Source: an archaeon
GTDB taxonomy: Archaea > Nanobdellota > Nanobdellia > SCGC-AAA011-G17 > GW2011-AR17
NCBI GenBank assembly: GCA_023245975.1
Contig: JAHFJF010000007.1
Coordinates: 1 to 17,406 of the forward strand
Direction: 5' to 3'
DNA: 17,406 bases
Below the pieces are notes generated by a model. That model did not search any database, was not told the origin of the DNA, and saw only the letters and a program-made list of their open reading frames with translations. Numbering within the stretch: position 1 is the first letter of the stretch; each line of letters opens with the position of its first letter. Of this stretch, positions 16,254 to 17,406 are shown in pieces. The position numbers were made by a program, and so were the translations under genes.

Positions 16254-16259
16254 CCCTCC
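16254..16259 (-). promoter_or_regulatory. Shine-Dalgarno of the AAA+ gene
   Basis: GGAGGG on the minus strand, 6 nt before the TTG at 16247. It is the strongest ribosome binding site in the window and fixes the non-ATG start. Confidence 0.75.
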
Positions 16260-16294
16260 TTTTCAAGAACACTCTAAGTTACAACTAAATCGGG

Positions 16295-16303
16295 CTTATA
16301 AAT
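16295..16303 (-). promoter_or_regulatory. TATA box of the AAA+/VWA operon
   Basis: ATTTATAAG on the minus strand. Transcription about 26 nt downstream would start near 16273 and leave a leader of roughly 26 nt carrying the GGAGGG site, unlike the leaderless genes elsewhere. Confidence 0.5.
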
Positions 16304-16328
16304 ATTTCTCAGATTTTAATACAAAACC

Positions 16329-16336
16329 TTTATATA
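16329..16336 (+). promoter_or_regulatory. TATA box of the ferredoxin gene
   Basis: TTTATATA on the plus strand, about 48 nt before the ATG at 16380. It predicts a start near 16358 and a leader of about 22 nt that contains GAGG. It is divergent from the AAA+/VWA promoter in a 132-nt intergenic region. Confidence 0.5.
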
Positions 16337-16369
16337 ACAATAGTTCTAAATGAATGGAATTGATTTAAT

Positions 16370-16373
16370 GAGG
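16370..16373 (+). promoter_or_regulatory. Shine-Dalgarno of the ferredoxin gene
   Basis: GAGG, 6 nt before the ATG at 16380, in good position to pair with the anti-Shine-Dalgarno. Confidence 0.55.
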
Positions 16374-16379
16374 AAATAA

Positions 16380-16652
16380 ATGGCGAGATACAAGATTGTT
16401 TTGGATAGGGCAACATGCATCGGTGCATTCTCTTGTGTTGCAGTAGGCGGTGGCGGAGATATCTGGAAGATGAACGAGCCGGAAGGCAAGGTTGATTTAA
16501 GGCTTGAGGGTGCAACTCAAACTCCAACCCTCCACGAAATAATCATTGAGGATGAAGAGACCTTAAAAAAGGCCGTAGCTTCTGGTGAAGTATGTCCTGT
16601 TTTGGCAATAAAAGTGATTCATATGGATACCGGAGAAAACCTGGTAAAGTAA
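16380..16652 (+). CDS. Small ferredoxin with three-cysteine cluster motif (likely 3Fe-4S)
   Basis: A 90-residue soluble electron carrier. CIGAFSC (13-19) has the spacing of a CxxCxxC ferredoxin motif, but the second Cys is Ala16. The fourth ligand comes from CPVLAIKV (C72). Three ligands (C13, C19, C72) usually mean a 3Fe-4S cluster, as in ferredoxins carrying CIGAG-x-C. A GGGGD stretch follows the first motif where relatives have a short acidic loop, and the middle is acidic. The ATG is preceded by GAGG. The gene is divergent from the AAA+/VWA operon and ends 6 nt before the stop of the convergent radical SAM gene, so its redox partner is not evident; the radical SAM enzyme could be one. Cluster type is inferred from the ligand pattern. 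Confidence 0.85.
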   Translation: MARYKIVLDRATCIGAFSCVAVGGGGDIWKMNEPEGKVDLRLEGATQTPTLHEIIIEDEETLKKAVASGEVCPVLAIKVIHMDTGENLVK

Positions 16653-16653
16653 G

Positions 16654-16660
16654 TTTTTTT
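16654..16660 (+). terminator. T-run after the ferredoxin gene
   Basis: Seven T directly after the ferredoxin stop, the kind of U-rich sequence that terminates archaeal transcription. It overlaps the stop codon of the convergent radical SAM gene. Confidence 0.35.
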
Positions 16661-17406
16661 ATCTAACAGGCTTAAAGAAATATTGTGTTATATATTTAAA
16701 GAGATAAGTAAAAGATGCATTTACATGGTGCCTGCTTGTGTAATATAAATCTGCATATGCCTGAATTTTCTGGTAAGCAACATTGTCTGGAAATCTAATT
16801 AATACTTTTGTTATGAAAGGTCTTAGTATCGGGAAATTCATATATATATGTGAGAATCTAGCCAATTTTGTTATTTTTATCCCATCAGAGTCTGTCCTGA
16901 AGCATTCATTATTTGTTCCACCCTTTGTTCCTATGTCAGATTGGGCGCCAATATCTTCTGGATTATATAATCCTATATCAATTCCGTATTGTGCTAAGTC
17001 TAGTTTCGGAAATGGCTTGAATATGTTCGGCGCCTTGACAGTGTCTTTTCTTGCAATTGAAGATGCCAGGTTTAATGTCTCCAATGCCAGTTCAAAGGTT
17101 TCTCCAGGAAGCCCTAGCATAAACTGGTACGATACAGGTATTCCTTGTTCTCCAAGCCTGTTTGTAGCATCAATCAATTGTTGGTTAGAAACGAATTTCC
17201 TTATTACTTTTTTTCTGAATCTTTCATTTCCAGTTTCTAATCCCATCCTTACAAGATAGCATGATTTTGTTTCACCAAGCGCCTTTGCAGCTTCTTCGGT
17301 AACCTCATTTGCGCACATATTCATAGTGAATGGCAAGTTAATTCCTCTTTCCTTGTACATCTTGCAGAATTCAATAAGCCAGTCCTTATTGTAACCAAGT
17401 GTGCTA
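16659..17406 (-). CDS. Radical SAM protein, C-terminal part (truncated by window end)
   Basis: The reading frame is open to the window edge: 15 further codons precede the Met at 17360 and read STLGYNKDWLIEFCK without a stop. The real start, the CxxxCxxC cluster motif and any N-terminal B12-binding domain therefore lie outside. What is visible (248 residues) is the second half of a radical SAM barrel. VRMGLETGNERFRKKVIRK corresponds to the glycine- and glutamate-containing strand that contacts SAM, and YQFMLGLPGET to the following strand in B12-binding-domain/radical SAM proteins. After it comes an unrecognised tail of about 140 residues rich in aromatics. Such enzymes often carry out methylations or ring modifications of lipids, cofactors or natural products. 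The substrate cannot be predicted here. Confidence 0.82.
   Translation of the reverse strand, partial: STLGYNKDWLIEFCKMYKERGINLPFTMNMCANEVTEEAAKALGETKSCYLVRMGLETGNERFRKKVIRKFVSNQQLIDATNRLGEQGIPVSYQFMLGLPGETFELALETLNLASSIARKDTVKAPNIFKPFPKLDLAQYGIDIGLYNPEDIGAQSDIGTKGGTNNECFRTDSDGIKITKLARFSHIYMNFPILRPFITKVLIRFPDNVAYQKIQAYADLYYTSRHHVNASFTYLFKYITQYFFKPVR

Noticed and set aside
16350..16379. Nine-codon ORF (MNGIDLMRK) whose stop directly abuts the ferredoxin ATG
   Set aside because: It resembles a leader peptide, but the TATA box at 16329-16336 predicts transcription start near 16358, inside it, and it has no SD of its own.
1..17406. CRISPR arrays, insertion sequences, long repeats or attachment sites
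   Set aside because: I saw no regularly spaced repeats, transposase motifs or long direct or inverted repeats on reading through, though an exhaustive self-comparison was not possible by eye.

Overview
The window looks like part of a small, AT-rich archaeal genome. It carries archaeal-type ribosomal proteins uS12 and uS7, an archaeal/eukaryotic-type glutamyl-tRNA synthetase, and a TATA box about 25-30 nt before most start codons, which suggests largely leaderless transcripts. Gene packing is extremely tight, gene-family content is modest and several proteins are unrecognised. This resembles a DPANN lineage (Woesearchaeota/Pacearchaeota-like). That placement is inferred from style, not from a search.

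Layout. 32-2638 (+): Cu(I)-type P1B ATPase with YHS and HMA metal-binding domains. 2635-4760 (-): membrane protein, PiT-family phosphate permease and its DUF47/PhoU-like partner. 4834-5328 (+): small unrecognised protein. 5325-7579 (-): translationally coupled purine-salvage pair, a PRPP-dependent phosphoribosyltransferase followed by a CBS-containing IMPDH/GMP-reductase family enzyme. 7633-7824 (-): a probable tiny gene with its own promoter and terminator. 7888-8565 (+): unrecognised membrane-associated protein. 8566-9599 (-): rps12-rps7. 9688-10569 (+): transaldolase-family enzyme. 10611-12837 (+): gltX overlapped by an M50 site-2-protease-like gene. 12829-16247 (-): MoxR-type AAA+ ATPase plus a protein joining an HExxH metallopeptidase-like domain to a VWA domain. 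16380-16652 (+): 3Cys ferredoxin. 16659-17406 (-): C-terminal part of a radical SAM protein that runs off the window.

The most interesting points are: (1) the AAA+/HExxH-VWA two-gene unit, a chaperone- or protease-like machine with no obvious known substrate; (2) the 'IMP dehydrogenase' lacks the Arg-Tyr dyad of the IMPDH flap and sits in an operon with a phosphoribosyltransferase, so it may be a CBS-domain GMP reductase; (3) a GluRS with degenerate signature motifs; (4) the promoter and start-codon architecture, leaderless for most genes but Shine-Dalgarno-led for a few; (5) five convergent gene pairs whose ends lie between a 9-nt overlap and a 6-nt gap.
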